64,000 nt of DNA from Celerinatantimonas yamalensis (GCF_046054155.1 NZ_JBEQCT010000001.1:558001-622000), one strand, 5' to 3'. Positions 27,511 through 37,397 are shown, numbered from the stretch's first letter. Translations and numbers: made by a program. Notes: generated from the sequence alone by a model not told the origin.

Positions 27511-27665
27511 AAAAGTGTCAGCCCAACCACCGCTCATTCAACCAAAAAAGTACGTTTGGAGGATGAAAGGGCATATTGATAACCACAAGGCTCATTCCAT
27601 TGGGAAAACACAACTATAATAGTTATTTAAGTGATGACACGCCTTTATCTGAAAAGACTGCCTAA

Positions 27666-27702
27666 GATGTAGATACTAAAAAAACAGTGACGTATCTACA
27701 TC
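27666..27702. terminator. Perfect 11-bp inverted repeat after spoVR
   Basis: GATGTAGATAC at 27666-27676 pairs with GTATCTACATC at 27692-27702, 48 bases beyond the spoVR stop. The loop carries an A/T run but no T-run follows, so it is a transcript-end stabiliser or weak terminator. Confidence 0.5.
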
Positions 27703-27749
27703 CTCAACATTCAAATGACCGCGATGAATAATCCTACACTTTTAAATTG

Positions 27750-29246
27750 TTACGCTGGCGGGCATATGGCTAATGACTCAACCAAACCTGAGTCCATAAC
27801 TTGTTCAATTCGAACATCGAATCCCCAGAGCCGATGGAGGTGCTTTAATACCTCATCCAAATTACCGGCCAAAGGAATATGATTATGCGGAATATAGCGC
27901 AAGGTTAGGGCACGATCACCGCGTACATTCACATTGTATACTTGAATATTAGGGTCAATATTCGACAGATTATATTGATTTGATAGGGCTTGACGAACGG
28001 CTAAATAACCCGCCTCATTATGGATAGAACTTACTTCCAAATACGGTAAATTTTGGTGATCAGCTAAGTTAAACAGTTTAAAATCGCGAATCAATTTTGG
28101 AGAGAGAAATTGGCTTATAAAGCTCTCATCCTTGAAATTTTCCATAGCAAAATGCAATGTTTCTAACCAATCACTACCTGCAATTTCAGGGAACCAGTGT
28201 TTGTCCTCTTCGGTAGGTGCTTCACAAATACGCCGAATATCCGTCATCATGGCAAATCCTAAAGCGTACGGATTTATTCCACTAAAGTAGGGGCTGTTAT
28301 AGGATGGCTGAGCGACAACATTAGTATGACTGTGCAAAAACTCAAGCATAAATCGATCAGTCAAATAGCCCTGATCATACATATCATTTAAAATAGTATA
28401 ATGCCAAAATGTTGCCCAACCTTCGTTCATAACTTGCGTCTGTCGCTGGGGGTAAAAATATTGGCTAATTTTGCGTACAATTCGAATGACTTCCCGTTGC
28501 CAGTTTTCCAGTAATGGCGCTCTTTTTTCCAAAAAATAGAGAATATTTTCTTGTGGTTCATCGGGAAAACGAATTTGTTGCTGAAAATTTTCATTTTCTG
28601 TTTTTGGGACTGTCCGCCATAGTTCATTGACTTGGGCCTGAAGATATTCTTGACGCGATTTTTGTCTAGCTTGTTCTTCAGCTAAAGAGATCGGCGCCGG
28701 TCGTTTATAGCGGTCTACACCGTGATTCATTAACGCATGACAAGAATCAAGTATGTCTTCGACAGCAGTCACTCCATAGCGTTTTTCACATTCAGTGATA
28801 TAATTTTTTGCAAACAAGAGATAATCAACAATTGAACTTGCATCGGTCCATGTCTTAAATAGATAATTATTTTTAAAAAATGAGTTATGACCATAGCTAG
28901 CATGAGCCATCACTAGCGCTTGCATCGGCATCGTATTCTCTTCCATCAGATAAGCAATGCAAGGACTTGAGTTAATAACAATTTCATAGGCCAAACCCAT
29001 TTGACCTCGTTTATAATTTTGTTCGGTTTGAATGAATTTTTTCCCGAATGACCAGTGATTATACCCAATTGGCATTCCGACACTCGAATAAGCATCCATC
29101 ATCTGTTCAGCAGTAATAATCTCAATTTGATTGGGATAGGTAGAGAGCTTGAACTTCGTAGCAGTCGCAGCGATTATTTCATGATACTGCTCGATAAGCG
29201 GAAAGGTCCAATCTGGTCCATCATCAAGATGTTTGCTAGTGCTCAT
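27750..29246 (-). CDS. ycgB: SpoVR family protein (YcgB)
   Basis: A 498-residue protein of the SpoVR/YcgB family. Characteristic blocks: IITAEQMMDAYSSVGMPIGYNHWSFGKKF, VINSSPCIAYLMEENTMPMQALVMAHA, HNSFFKNNYLF, NEGWATFWHY and INPYALGFAMMTDIRR. The molecular function is unknown; it is co-regulated with the YeaG kinase in stationary phase and nitrogen starvation in enterobacteria. ATG 29246 has a GGGAG ribosome site ten bases after yeaH; the longer frame to 29543 only overlaps yeaH. Third gene of yeaG-yeaH-ycgB, an order common in Vibrio and Pseudomonas. Confidence 0.93.
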   Translation of the reverse strand: MSTSKHLDDGPDWTFPLIEQYHEIIAATATKFKLSTYPNQIEIITAEQMMDAYSSVGMPIGYNHWSFGKKFIQTEQNYKRGQMGLAYEIVINSSPCIAYLMEENTMPMQALVMAHASYGHNSFFKNNYLFKTWTDASSIVDYLLFAKNYITECEKRYGVTAVEDILDSCHALMNHGVDRYKRPAPISLAEEQARQKSRQEYLQAQVNELWRTVPKTENENFQQQIRFPDEPQENILYFLEKRAPLLENWQREVIRIVRKISQYFYPQRQTQVMNEGWATFWHYTILNDMYDQGYLTDRFMLEFLHSHTNVVAQPSYNSPYFSGINPYALGFAMMTDIRRICEAPTEEDKHWFPEIAGSDWLETLHFAMENFKDESFISQFLSPKLIRDFKLFNLADHQNLPYLEVSSIHNEAGYLAVRQALSNQYNLSNIDPNIQVYNVNVRGDRALTLRYIPHNHIPLAGNLDEVLKHLHRLWGFDVRIEQVMDSGLVESLAICPPA

Positions 29247-29256
29247 ACCATCTCCC

Positions 29257-30525
29257 TTATGCCATTTCTTTTTTGAAAAATTCTCGAAAAATCGGCAGGA
29301 TATCCTCAGGTTTACGAATATGCTGCAGGGCAAAATTTTCATGTTGCTGAGCCAATAATTCGTACTCCCGCCAAAGCGATTGATGGGCTCTAGCGGTAAT
29401 TTCAATGTAAAAGAAATTGCGAATAAACGGCAATAGATCGCGGTCAAGTAAAGCTCGGCAGGTAGGGGAATCATCAGCCCAATTATCTCCATCGGACGCT
29501 TGAGCAGCATAAATATTCCATTGCGCTTCAGGATAACGGGCATTAATAATTTCTTTCATGAGTTTCAATGCACTTGATACAATTGTACCGCCAGTTTCCT
29601 GTGAGTAAAAAAACTCTTTCTCATCAACTTCTTTCGCTTGGGTATGGTGACGAATAAACACAATTTCTATTCGTTCATAATTGCGTGTAAGGAACAGATA
29701 CAACAATAGATAAAATCGTTTGGCGATATCTTTTGTTGCTTGATCCATAGAGCCTGATACATCCATCAAGCAAAACATAACAGCTTGTGAATTTGGAATA
29801 GGTTGCTTTTGGAACGCATTGTATTTGAGATCAAATGTATCAATAAATGGTACTCTGTCGATACGTCGTTGTAGTTCGTCAATCTCTTGTTCCAAAATCA
29901 AAATATCTGCTTGATTGCTTTGCGGTACTTTTTTCAATTCACACAATTGTGCCTGCAACTCGCGCAGCTGCCGTTTTTTACTCGCAGTCATAGCCGTTCG
30001 TCGTAACAACGAATTTTGTAACGATCGTACAATATTAATATTTGCTGGAACACCTTCATTGGTAAAACCTGCTCGAACAGTTCGAAAATCCACCATCCGA
30101 TCAGTACTATTTTCCTGAAGATTAGGTAACTCTAAATCATCAAATAGGATGTCTAGATACTCATCTTTGGATATATCAAAACGAAACTCGTCAGATCCCT
30201 CGCCACTATCGCTGGCATCTGCGTCACCAGAACCGCCTCGACCACTGCCTTGAGGTCTCTCAATGCGATCCCCCTGTGAAAATTGGTCATTACCGGGTAG
30301 AACACGTGTCCGATCCCCCCCTTCACCTTGATGAAAAAATGGCTCGGTGATATCTCGTGATGGAATTGTAATCTTCTCGCTAGAATCCAAATCTTGGATG
30401 CTACGTTGATTGACGGCTTCGGTGACTGCTTTTTTTATCTGTTGCTTATAACGCCTTATAAAGCGCTGCCGATTGACAGTGCTTTTATTTTTCCCATTTA
30501 AACGTCGGTCAATAAGATGCGCCAT
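29257..30525 (-). CDS. yeaH: YeaH/YhbH family protein with VWA-like domain
   Basis: A 422-residue protein. The N-terminus (MAHLIDRRLNGKNKSTVNRQRFIRRYK) is conserved. A Gly/Ser/Asp-rich linker (about residues 80-120) follows. The C-terminal half holds a von Willebrand A-like fold with MIDAS motif DVSGSMD and ETGGTIVSSAL. Partner of the YeaG kinase; biochemical role unresolved. A strong GGAGGT precedes the ATG. It lies 17 bases after yeaG. Confidence 0.94.
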   Translation of the reverse strand: MAHLIDRRLNGKNKSTVNRQRFIRRYKQQIKKAVTEAVNQRSIQDLDSSEKITIPSRDITEPFFHQGEGGDRTRVLPGNDQFSQGDRIERPQGSGRGGSGDADASDSGEGSDEFRFDISKDEYLDILFDDLELPNLQENSTDRMVDFRTVRAGFTNEGVPANINIVRSLQNSLLRRTAMTASKKRQLRELQAQLCELKKVPQSNQADILILEQEIDELQRRIDRVPFIDTFDLKYNAFQKQPIPNSQAVMFCLMDVSGSMDQATKDIAKRFYLLLYLFLTRNYERIEIVFIRHHTQAKEVDEKEFFYSQETGGTIVSSALKLMKEIINARYPEAQWNIYAAQASDGDNWADDSPTCRALLDRDLLPFIRNFFYIEITARAHQSLWREYELLAQQHENFALQHIRKPEDILPIFREFFKKEMA

Positions 30526-30542
30526 ACAAAAACCTCCGATGG

Positions 30543-32465
30543 CTAAGATGATTTACGAACACGTAAGTACCATTCGGAAAGAAGCCTTACCTGTTTGCGG
30601 GTATAGCCTTTTTCCATCATACGATCGACAAAGTCATCATGTTTACGTTGATCATCCGCTGACGTTTTAGTATTAAATGAGATAACTGGCAGAAGATCTT
30701 CAGTATTAGAGAACATTTTTTTCTCTATAACCGTGCGTAACTTCTCGTAACTAGTCCAAGTCGGGTTTTTACCTTCATTGTTAGCGCGAGCTCGTAAGAC
30801 AAAGTTCACAATTTCATTACGGAAGTCTTTAGGATTGCTTATCCCCGCTGGTTTCTCGATTTTTTCAAGCTCTGCATTGAGCGCGGAACGGTCAAATAGC
30901 TGCCCTGTATCAGGGTCTCTAAATTCCTGATCTTGAATCCAAAAATCAGCATAAGTGACGTATCGGTCAAAAATATTTTGACCGTACTCAGAATATGATT
31001 CGAGATAAGCAGTTTGAATCTCTTTACCAATAAACTCGATATAGGTTGTAACTAAATAGCCTTTCAGGTGCTCAATATAGCGATCGGCGAGTTCTTGTGG
31101 GAACTGTTCACGCTCTATCTGTTTTTCTAACACATAAAATAAATGAACAGGATTCGCTGCAACCTCTACTGCATCAAAATTAAATACTCGCGAGAGAATT
31201 TTAAATGCAAAACGAGTCGATAACCCGGCCATCCCTTCATCAACACCTGCAAAGTCGCGATATTCCTGATATGACTTAGCTTTCGGATCGGTATCTTTGA
31301 GGCTCTCACCGTCATAAACCCTCATTTTTGAATAGATAGAAGAATTCTCTGGATTTTGCAACCTTGATAAAACTGAAAATTCAGCTAACAGCTTCAATGT
31401 ACTTGGAGCACAATTAGCATGGTTTAATTCACTGTTATCAAGTAATTTTTGATAGATTTTAACTTCTTCAGAAATACGCAAACAATAGGGGACTTTTACT
31501 ATATAAACACGATCCAAAAATGCTTCATTATTTTTATTATTACGAAATGCCTGCCATTCTGATTCATTCGAGTGAGCTAGAATAATCCCAGAAAATGGTA
31601 ATGCAGACAGCCCCTCAGTTCCATTATAATTTCCTTCTTGAGTCGCGGTTAATAAAGGATGTAGCACTTTAATGGGGGCCTTAAACATCTCAACAAATTC
31701 CATTAAGCCTTGGTTCGCACGGCATAAAGCACCTGAATAACTGTAAGCATCGGCATCATTTTGTGCAAAATGCTCAAGCTGGCGAATATCAACTTTACCA
31801 ACGAGTGACGAAATGTCTTGGTTATTTTCATCACCAGGCTCTGTTTTTGCGATCCCAATTTGATCAAGAATGGAAGGATAGACTTTGAGCACTTTAAACT
31901 GAGTAATATCTCCGCCATATTCATGCAATCGTTTTGCGGCCCATGGCGACATAATCGTGCGTAAATATCGTTTTGGAATACCATATTCTTTAAGTAAAAT
32001 ATCACCATCTTCTGCAACATCAAATAGTGAAAATGGATGATCGTTAACAGGCGATCCCTTAATAATATAAATGGGCATTTTTTGCATCAAACTTTTCAAT
32101 TTTTCAGCAAGAGATGATTTACCGCCCCCAACAGGACCTAATAGATATAATATTTGTTTTTGTTCTTCTAATCCTTGCGAGGAATGCTTCAGATAAGCAA
32201 CTATTTGCTCAATGCTATCCTCCATACCATAAAATTCTTTAAAAGCCGGATAACGAGCGACGACTCGGTTAGAGAAAAGTCGGCTCAGACGTGAATCCTT
32301 AGATGTATCAATGTATTCGGGTTCACCAATCGCCATAAGGAGTCGCTCTGCTGCAGAGGCATAAGCACTCGAGTCTTTTTTACATAATTGTAAGTATTCT
32401 TCCAGAGATAGCTCTTCATAGCGAGCTTCTTCATACCGCTGCAGATAATGATTGAATATGCTCAT
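30543..32465 (-). CDS. yeaG: PrkA-family serine kinase YeaG
   Basis: A 640-residue protein with an N-terminal AAA+ ATPase-like domain: P-loop LLGPVGGGKSSLAEKL near residue 105, and GIILAHSNESEWQAF. The C-terminal PrkA kinase region extends from about 420. E. coli YeaG is a stationary-phase stress kinase affecting nitrogen starvation and metabolic adaptation; PrkA of Bacillus acts in sporulation. It heads the yeaG-yeaH-ycgB transcription unit with a GGAGAAGG ribosome site. Length and motifs are normal. Confidence 0.95.
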   Translation of the reverse strand: MSIFNHYLQRYEEARYEELSLEEYLQLCKKDSSAYASAAERLLMAIGEPEYIDTSKDSRLSRLFSNRVVARYPAFKEFYGMEDSIEQIVAYLKHSSQGLEEQKQILYLLGPVGGGKSSLAEKLKSLMQKMPIYIIKGSPVNDHPFSLFDVAEDGDILLKEYGIPKRYLRTIMSPWAAKRLHEYGGDITQFKVLKVYPSILDQIGIAKTEPGDENNQDISSLVGKVDIRQLEHFAQNDADAYSYSGALCRANQGLMEFVEMFKAPIKVLHPLLTATQEGNYNGTEGLSALPFSGIILAHSNESEWQAFRNNKNNEAFLDRVYIVKVPYCLRISEEVKIYQKLLDNSELNHANCAPSTLKLLAEFSVLSRLQNPENSSIYSKMRVYDGESLKDTDPKAKSYQEYRDFAGVDEGMAGLSTRFAFKILSRVFNFDAVEVAANPVHLFYVLEKQIEREQFPQELADRYIEHLKGYLVTTYIEFIGKEIQTAYLESYSEYGQNIFDRYVTYADFWIQDQEFRDPDTGQLFDRSALNAELEKIEKPAGISNPKDFRNEIVNFVLRARANNEGKNPTWTSYEKLRTVIEKKMFSNTEDLLPVISFNTKTSADDQRKHDDFVDRMMEKGYTRKQVRLLSEWYLRVRKSS

Positions 32466-32997
32466 TGCCTTCTCCCCCTAATCGTTCCTACCCAGAATAG
32501 ATAGACTAACGACCGAAATTGTTATGTTATTACTTAAGATTAGACCAATAATTGAATAACCCAATAAAACATAAAAGAAAATTTACTAGTGGCTGATTCA
32601 TCTGAGATATTCAAGATTGCATCAACTCACCTCTATTCAGTCTTTAATTGACTCAATCGTTTGTCAAAGCCTTTTAGCAGATGATATTGATCAAAAATCA
32701 AGCATCAATCGTGCCGAATAATCAAAAGTGGGTAATTAGAGAGAAAACTGCTACTTCTATCTATAGCTTAACTAGAAAGGTAACTTACTGATTTATTTTA
32801 TATAATAAAAATATAAAAGAGAGTTATGGGTGGTTTGAGTAAAAATTCATTTTTGATGTGAAAAATAAAATAAACGTTTTTTATAACTAAAAAAACTAAT
32901 AGTTAAAAAATTATACTATCGATCAATACATAAAAGGGTTTGCCATTTCAGCAAACCCTTTTTCTAGTTTAATGTGTCAAAATTGCACCAGCTATGA
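32466..32997. other. Intergenic region upstream of yeaG and downstream of rne
   Basis: 532 bases, very AT-rich in the right half, without a plausible gene. The left part should carry the yeaG promoter (often RpoS or RpoN dependent in relatives). I could not identify a convincing TGGCAC-N5-TTGC element. The right end holds the rne terminator. Confidence 0.4.
32932..32963. terminator. Terminator downstream of rne
   Basis: AAAAGGGTTTGC pairs with GCAAACCCTTTT around a seven-base loop. T-runs on both strands make it potentially bidirectional. It lies 35 bases after the rne stop. Confidence 0.82.
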
Positions 32998-35964
32998 TCA
33001 GCTTGGCTTCTTCATTGGTGCATTAACTGAATGTGACGCACCATTTACGCCAGCCTGACGACCGCTATGCTGTAATTGCAAACGCTCATAAGGTTGTACC
33101 TCAACAGTTCGCTCACTTGGTGCAACTGGCGAAGGTTTGGTCATCGGTGCATGCGCAAACCCTTTCGCCTGAGCAAAAACACCTGCAATAGGATTGACAG
33201 AGGGCTCAATCTTAATGGCCGCGGCTTCATCTGCAGTTAAAACAAGCGCAGATTCTACCGCATGTTCAACGCGTGGCTCTATCACCACTTCCGACTGCTG
33301 TGTGTCAATTTGTGATGATGGCTCAATGATCGCCTCTGGCTGAGTTGACGCAACCTGTTCTGATGGCGATTCTCTGACGACATTCGGCTGATCCATCTGA
33401 TTTTCTGATGGAGCCTGTGATGTCGTCTCTGGAGTTGCCTGCTGCTCTACTGCTGAATCAGCTTTTACCTCTGAGGGTTCATCATGACTATTTTGATCAT
33501 TTGACTCTGCCATTTCATCATTGCTTAAAGACGCTTTTTCCAGATCACTAAAGCGCTTACGATCACCGGCGTATGGTGATTGACTCGAACGACGACGACG
33601 ACGTTTTGGCTTCGCCGAGGTTTGTTCAGTATCAGTAGTCGATGACTGATTTTCTTGCGCAATTTCCGGTTTTTGCTCAGCCGCTTCCACTTCTAGGTTG
33701 CTTGGCTCAGTGCCTGCATCATTGACAGCCATTGTTGTTTCATCAGCGGTGGCAGTTGCTTGAATCGATGACGGCTCATTAGTCACCCCAGTATTCTCTA
33801 CACGAGATGAAGACGCATAGCTCTGTTCATTACTATTTGATATTGGCGCTACCGTATCACTAACTGCTTCTTGCAAGCGTATTTTTCGATACAATCGACG
33901 CTGCTGGCGACGCAGTTTAGGTGGCTCTTCTTTGTGCTGAACGACAGCTTCCTGATTCTGATCACTTTCCTGCAATTGGTCGTCGACTGGAGGTTGTGAC
34001 TTATTTGTATCACTCCCACGTTTAACCGGGGCCTGTTTTTGACTAGGCTTCGATTGTTTCTCCTCTTTTGGAGTCGACGCTGAAGTAATGTCAGTGTTGG
34101 CCACATTCTGAGGTTTTTTATCATCGCTACGTTGTCTCGAGCGATTTTGCCGACGACTACGGTTCTCACGAGTTTTGCGAGTTTGTTCAGGCCGTGATGA
34201 TTCCGATGACTTATTGGATGCAGATTCCTCAGTCGTCTCCTTTGGAGCGTCCTTTGGAGCGTCCTTAGGGGTGACTGGCGCTGGACTAAACAGCTTATTC
34301 ATCAATCGACTAAACCAAGACTCAGCCTTTTGGACAACAGCAACTGTTTGATTCACAACAGGAGCAGGTTCTATGGGCGAAAAACCTTTCAACAGCGGCT
34401 GCTCAGAAGCTTTTTGCTGAATATTAACTTGAGGTTGATATACAGGCGAAGGCTGGGCGGTCACAAGACTGTAGCTAGCTTCTTCTGTTTGTTCGCCAGG
34501 ACGTACTCGGTTCACTTCGTAGTGGGGGGTGTCCATATGTTGGTTAGGAATCACGACAACTCGAACCTGATGGCGTTTTTCAAGCTTGTTGACTGCTACA
34601 CGTTTTTCATTTAGTAGATATGCCGCAACTGAAACAGGCACTTCTGCACGAACCTCGGGCGTATTCTCTTTTAGAGCTTCTTCTTCAACAAGACGCAAAA
34701 TTGATAGCGCTAGCGATTCAGTATCACGAATAGTGCCTTGGCCATTACAACGCGGACAAATATGAGTGGACGATTCTACTAATGATGGCCGCAGTCGTTG
34801 ACGAGACATTTCTAACAAACCAAACCGAGAAATGCGTCCAATCTGTACGCGCGCACGATCTTGGCGAACCGCTTCGCGGAAACGATTTTCGACTTCTCGT
34901 TGGTTTTTAACCGGTGTCATATCGATAAAATCGATGACAACCAAACCGCCTAAATCACGTAACCGTAACTGCCGCGCAACTTCATCAGCAGCTTCCAAGT
35001 TAGTTTGCAGCGCAGTTTCTTCGATATCCCCCCCTTTTGTTGCACGAGCGGAGTTAATATCAATAGACGTTAACGCTTCTGTTGGATCAATAACAATGCT
35101 TCCGCCAGAAGGTAAGCGAACCTCACGCTGGAAAGCCGACTCGATCTGGGATTCGATCTGGTAATGATTAAATAGAGGAACTTCGCCATCATAACGTTTT
35201 ACACGGCTAACAAAATCAGGACGAACTAACGAAATATGCTGTTTAGCTTCTTCAAAAATGATGCGATTATCAATTAAAATTTCACCTACATCGCGGCGCA
35301 AGTAATCACGGATAGCCCGCACAATCACATTGCTTTCTTGATGGATCAAAACAGGAGCTGATTGCGAGTCAGCTGCATCTTTAATCGCTTTCCAATGGTT
35401 AAGGAGTACTTTTAAATCCCATTCGAGTTCCTCAGCTGATTTACCCACGCCTGCCGTGCGCACAATCAGTCCCATTCCTTTAGGCAATTCTAGACTGCCC
35501 AACGCTTCTTTTAACTCAGTTCTATCGTCACCTTCGATACGACGGGAAATCCCTCCAGCACGCGGATTATTTGGCATTAAAACCAGATAGCTTCCAGCTA
35601 AACTGATAAAAGTTGTTAAAGCCGCACCTTTGTTACCACGTTCTTCTTTGTCAATCTGAACAATAACTTCTTGGCCTTCTTTGACCACATCTTTTATCGA
35701 TGGCCGACCTTTGTATACATAACCAGACGGGAAATAATCGCGAGCTATCTCTTTGATGGGTAAAAAACCATGGCGTTCCGCACCATAGTCGACGAAAGCA
35801 GCTTCAAGACTAGGCTCAACTCGAGTAATTTTACCTTTATATATATTTGCTTTCTTTTGTTCATGGCCTGGGCTTTCGATATCTAAATCGTACAGCTTCT
35901 GACCATCTACGAGAGCCACGCGCATTTCTTCGAGTTGCATGGCGTTAATTAACATTCTTTTCAT
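32998..35964 (-). CDS. rne: Ribonuclease E
   Basis: A 988-residue endoribonuclease and degradosome scaffold. The catalytic half (1 to about 500) is close to E. coli: MKRMLINAMQLEEMRVALVDG, the S1 domain (IYKGKITRVEPSLEAAFVDYG), catalytic Asp residues in SIDINSARAT and VVIDFIDM, and the Zn-link CPRCNGQG. After it, ESWFSRLMNKLFS is the membrane-anchoring amphipathic helix. Then come Arg-rich RNA-binding stretches (RENRSRRQNRSRQRSDDK, RRQQRRLYRK, PKRRRRRSS). The acidic Gln/Glu/Ser-rich tail ends in two APM-KPS motifs, likely PNPase-binding. A KDAPKDAPKE repeat sits beside the anchor. Confidence 0.96.
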   Translation of the reverse strand: MKRMLINAMQLEEMRVALVDGQKLYDLDIESPGHEQKKANIYKGKITRVEPSLEAAFVDYGAERHGFLPIKEIARDYFPSGYVYKGRPSIKDVVKEGQEVIVQIDKEERGNKGAALTTFISLAGSYLVLMPNNPRAGGISRRIEGDDRTELKEALGSLELPKGMGLIVRTAGVGKSAEELEWDLKVLLNHWKAIKDAADSQSAPVLIHQESNVIVRAIRDYLRRDVGEILIDNRIIFEEAKQHISLVRPDFVSRVKRYDGEVPLFNHYQIESQIESAFQREVRLPSGGSIVIDPTEALTSIDINSARATKGGDIEETALQTNLEAADEVARQLRLRDLGGLVVIDFIDMTPVKNQREVENRFREAVRQDRARVQIGRISRFGLLEMSRQRLRPSLVESSTHICPRCNGQGTIRDTESLALSILRLVEEEALKENTPEVRAEVPVSVAAYLLNEKRVAVNKLEKRHQVRVVVIPNQHMDTPHYEVNRVRPGEQTEEASYSLVTAQPSPVYQPQVNIQQKASEQPLLKGFSPIEPAPVVNQTVAVVQKAESWFSRLMNKLFSPAPVTPKDAPKDAPKETTEESASNKSSESSRPEQTRKTRENRSRRQNRSRQRSDDKKPQNVANTDITSASTPKEEKQSKPSQKQAPVKRGSDTNKSQPPVDDQLQESDQNQEAVVQHKEEPPKLRRQQRRLYRKIRLQEAVSDTVAPISNSNEQSYASSSRVENTGVTNEPSSIQATATADETTMAVNDAGTEPSNLEVEAAEQKPEIAQENQSSTTDTEQTSAKPKRRRRRSSQSPYAGDRKRFSDLEKASLSNDEMAESNDQNSHDEPSEVKADSAVEQQATPETTSQAPSENQMDQPNVVRESPSEQVASTQPEAIIEPSSQIDTQQSEVVIEPRVEHAVESALVLTADEAAAIKIEPSVNPIAGVFAQAKGFAHAPMTKPSPVAPSERTVEVQPYERLQLQHSGRQAGVNGASHSVNAPMKKPS

Positions 35965-36240
35965 TCATTCTGCCTTGGTTTTAACCAAGCAGACCTTTCA
36001 ACCTGCCTTATAACGGCTAGGCCCTGTGTTTTTTTTGCAAAGCAAGGAACCTCACGGTTGTAACTTCGTCATTTTAGGGCGCATGGGTGACGCGTTGTAA
36101 TTACCTGGCCGCAACTATTTTATTTCTTCATTTTTATTGCGTGCAACCTGGCGTAAAATCTACTCGCTCTTTTGCGTTTTAAGGCAGCTTTTCGTTGCCT
36201 ACTCGGTTGTTTTAAATTTTGTTATCATGACACACCGCGA
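35965..36240 (-). promoter_or_regulatory. rne 5' leader with RNE5-type regulatory element
   Basis: Long non-coding leader before rne. On the minus strand it contains AACCGTGAGGTT (36048-36059), identical to a segment of the E. coli rne leader through which RNase E controls its own mRNA. A T/A-rich stem and a CTTGGTT/AACCAAG hairpin at 35972-35989 follow immediately before the start, with the Shine-Dalgarno AAGGCAG partly inside its 3' arm. The left boundary (start site) is estimated. Confidence 0.65.
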
Positions 36241-36288
36241 GGCTATAGTGACTATTGAATATACAGCGCTACTCGGCGGATTGAGCGT

Positions 36289-36319
36289 AACACATCAAAA
36301 ATTCAAAAACTGATGTGTT
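36289..36319 (+). other. Hairpin in the rluC upstream region
   Basis: AACACATCA (36289-36297) pairs with TGATGTGTT (36311-36319). It lies about 70 bases before rluC in the divergent rne/rluC region. It is either an mRNA leader structure or a DNA-binding palindrome. Confidence 0.45.
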
Positions 36320-36389
36320 TAACGGATTAAATATAGCAAAGCTATATTTTCGCAGCAATCAATTTCATCTTTGTGATACCATCCATTCT

Positions 36390-37343
36390 ATGAATACGAC
36401 AAATAATAGCGTTCGCTGGGTAACCGTTACTGACGACGATGCTGGGCAACGAATAGACAACTTCCTGAAACGGCAGCTAAAAGGCGTGCCCAAAAGTCTC
36501 ATTTATCGCATTTTGCGCAAAGGAGAAGTGCGAGTAAACAAAAAAAGAATAAAACCTGACTATAAATTGCTCGAAAAAGATGAAGTTCGTATCCCACCGG
36601 TTCGAGTTTCAACAAGCGAAAACTTACCCGCAAATGCCAAATTGGACAAAATTTCTAATTTAGAACATTGCATATTGTTTGAAGATGACTATCTGTTAGT
36701 GATCAATAAACCGAGCGGCTTTGCAGTTCATGGTGGAAGTGGCCTTAGCTTTGGTGTCATTGAAGGACTACGGGCTCTGCGACCTGACGCTCGTTTTTTA
36801 GAATTAATTCATCGTCTTGATCGCGATACTTCTGGCGTATTGATGATTGCCAAAAAGCGTAGCGCGTTGCGTGAAATGCATCGTCAACTCAGAGAAAAAA
36901 CCGTACAAAAAGATTACTTAGCCTTAGTGTATGGTCAATGGGAGCGCTCATTAAAAACTGTGAATGCGCCTTTAGCTAAAAACTTATTGAGCTCCGGTGA
37001 ACGCCTGGTCAAGGTGGATGAAGAGCAGGGCAAACCCTCTTTGACGCGCTATCAGCTAGAACGACGCTTAGGTGAAATGAGTTTAGTTAAAGCGTCTCCT
37101 GTTACCGGACGCACGCATCAAATTCGAGTCCATTGCCAATATGTGGGTCACGAGATTGCAGGCGACTCTAAATACGCAACCCATGAGCAATTAGAGCACA
37201 GCAAATCTATTGGCTTGAATAGACTTTTTTTGCATGCTTGGCAGATCCGTTTTGAGCATCCCCGAACTGGCGATATGATGCACCTAAATGCTCCCCTTGA
37301 TGCCCATTTACAGCAGGTTATTGATCGTTTAGCTACCGATTAG
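36390..37343 (+). CDS. rluC: 23S rRNA pseudouridine(955/2504/2580) synthase RluC
   Basis: A 317-residue RluA-family pseudouridine synthase. An N-terminal S4 RNA-binding domain (about 20-80, GQRIDNFLKRQLKGVPKSLIYRILRKGEVRVNKKR) precedes the catalytic domain with Asp in HRLDRDTSGVLMIAKK and the VTGRTHQIRVH motif. ATG 36390 gives the length of E. coli RluC (319). No clear Shine-Dalgarno precedes it, and the preceding TGTGATACC could be an extended -10, so a short leader is possible. Neighbourhood rne/rluC/yceF matches E. coli. Confidence 0.95.
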   Translation: MNTTNNSVRWVTVTDDDAGQRIDNFLKRQLKGVPKSLIYRILRKGEVRVNKKRIKPDYKLLEKDEVRIPPVRVSTSENLPANAKLDKISNLEHCILFEDDYLLVINKPSGFAVHGGSGLSFGVIEGLRALRPDARFLELIHRLDRDTSGVLMIAKKRSALREMHRQLREKTVQKDYLALVYGQWERSLKTVNAPLAKNLLSSGERLVKVDEEQGKPSLTRYQLERRLGEMSLVKASPVTGRTHQIRVHCQYVGHEIAGDSKYATHEQLEHSKSIGLNRLFLHAWQIRFEHPRTGDMMHLNAPLDAHLQQVIDRLATD

Positions 37344-37373
37344 CCCGTTATTAATATCTAGTTTATAACTATC

Positions 37374-37397
37374 AACCGCATCTATTGATGCGGTTTT
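37374..37397. terminator. Bidirectional terminator between rluC and yceF
   Basis: AACCGCATC / GATGCGGTT with a four-base loop, followed by TTTT on the plus strand. It lies between convergent genes and probably serves both. Confidence 0.75.

Larger units (their letters stand above)
26553..27749. other. 1.2 kb gap between nhaB and spoVR
   Basis: No intact gene. The first 500 bases are AT-rich and presumably contain the nhaB promoter. From about 27086 a minus-strand frame with scattered stops is annotated as a likely decayed gene. A perfect 11-bp inverted repeat lies at 27666-27702. I do not see a recognisable fadR remnant. Confidence 0.5.

Noticed and set aside
34220..34275. KDAPKDAPKE repeat in RNase E as a possible mobile insertion
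   Set aside because: It is a simple short duplication within the disordered linker, common in RNase E tails.
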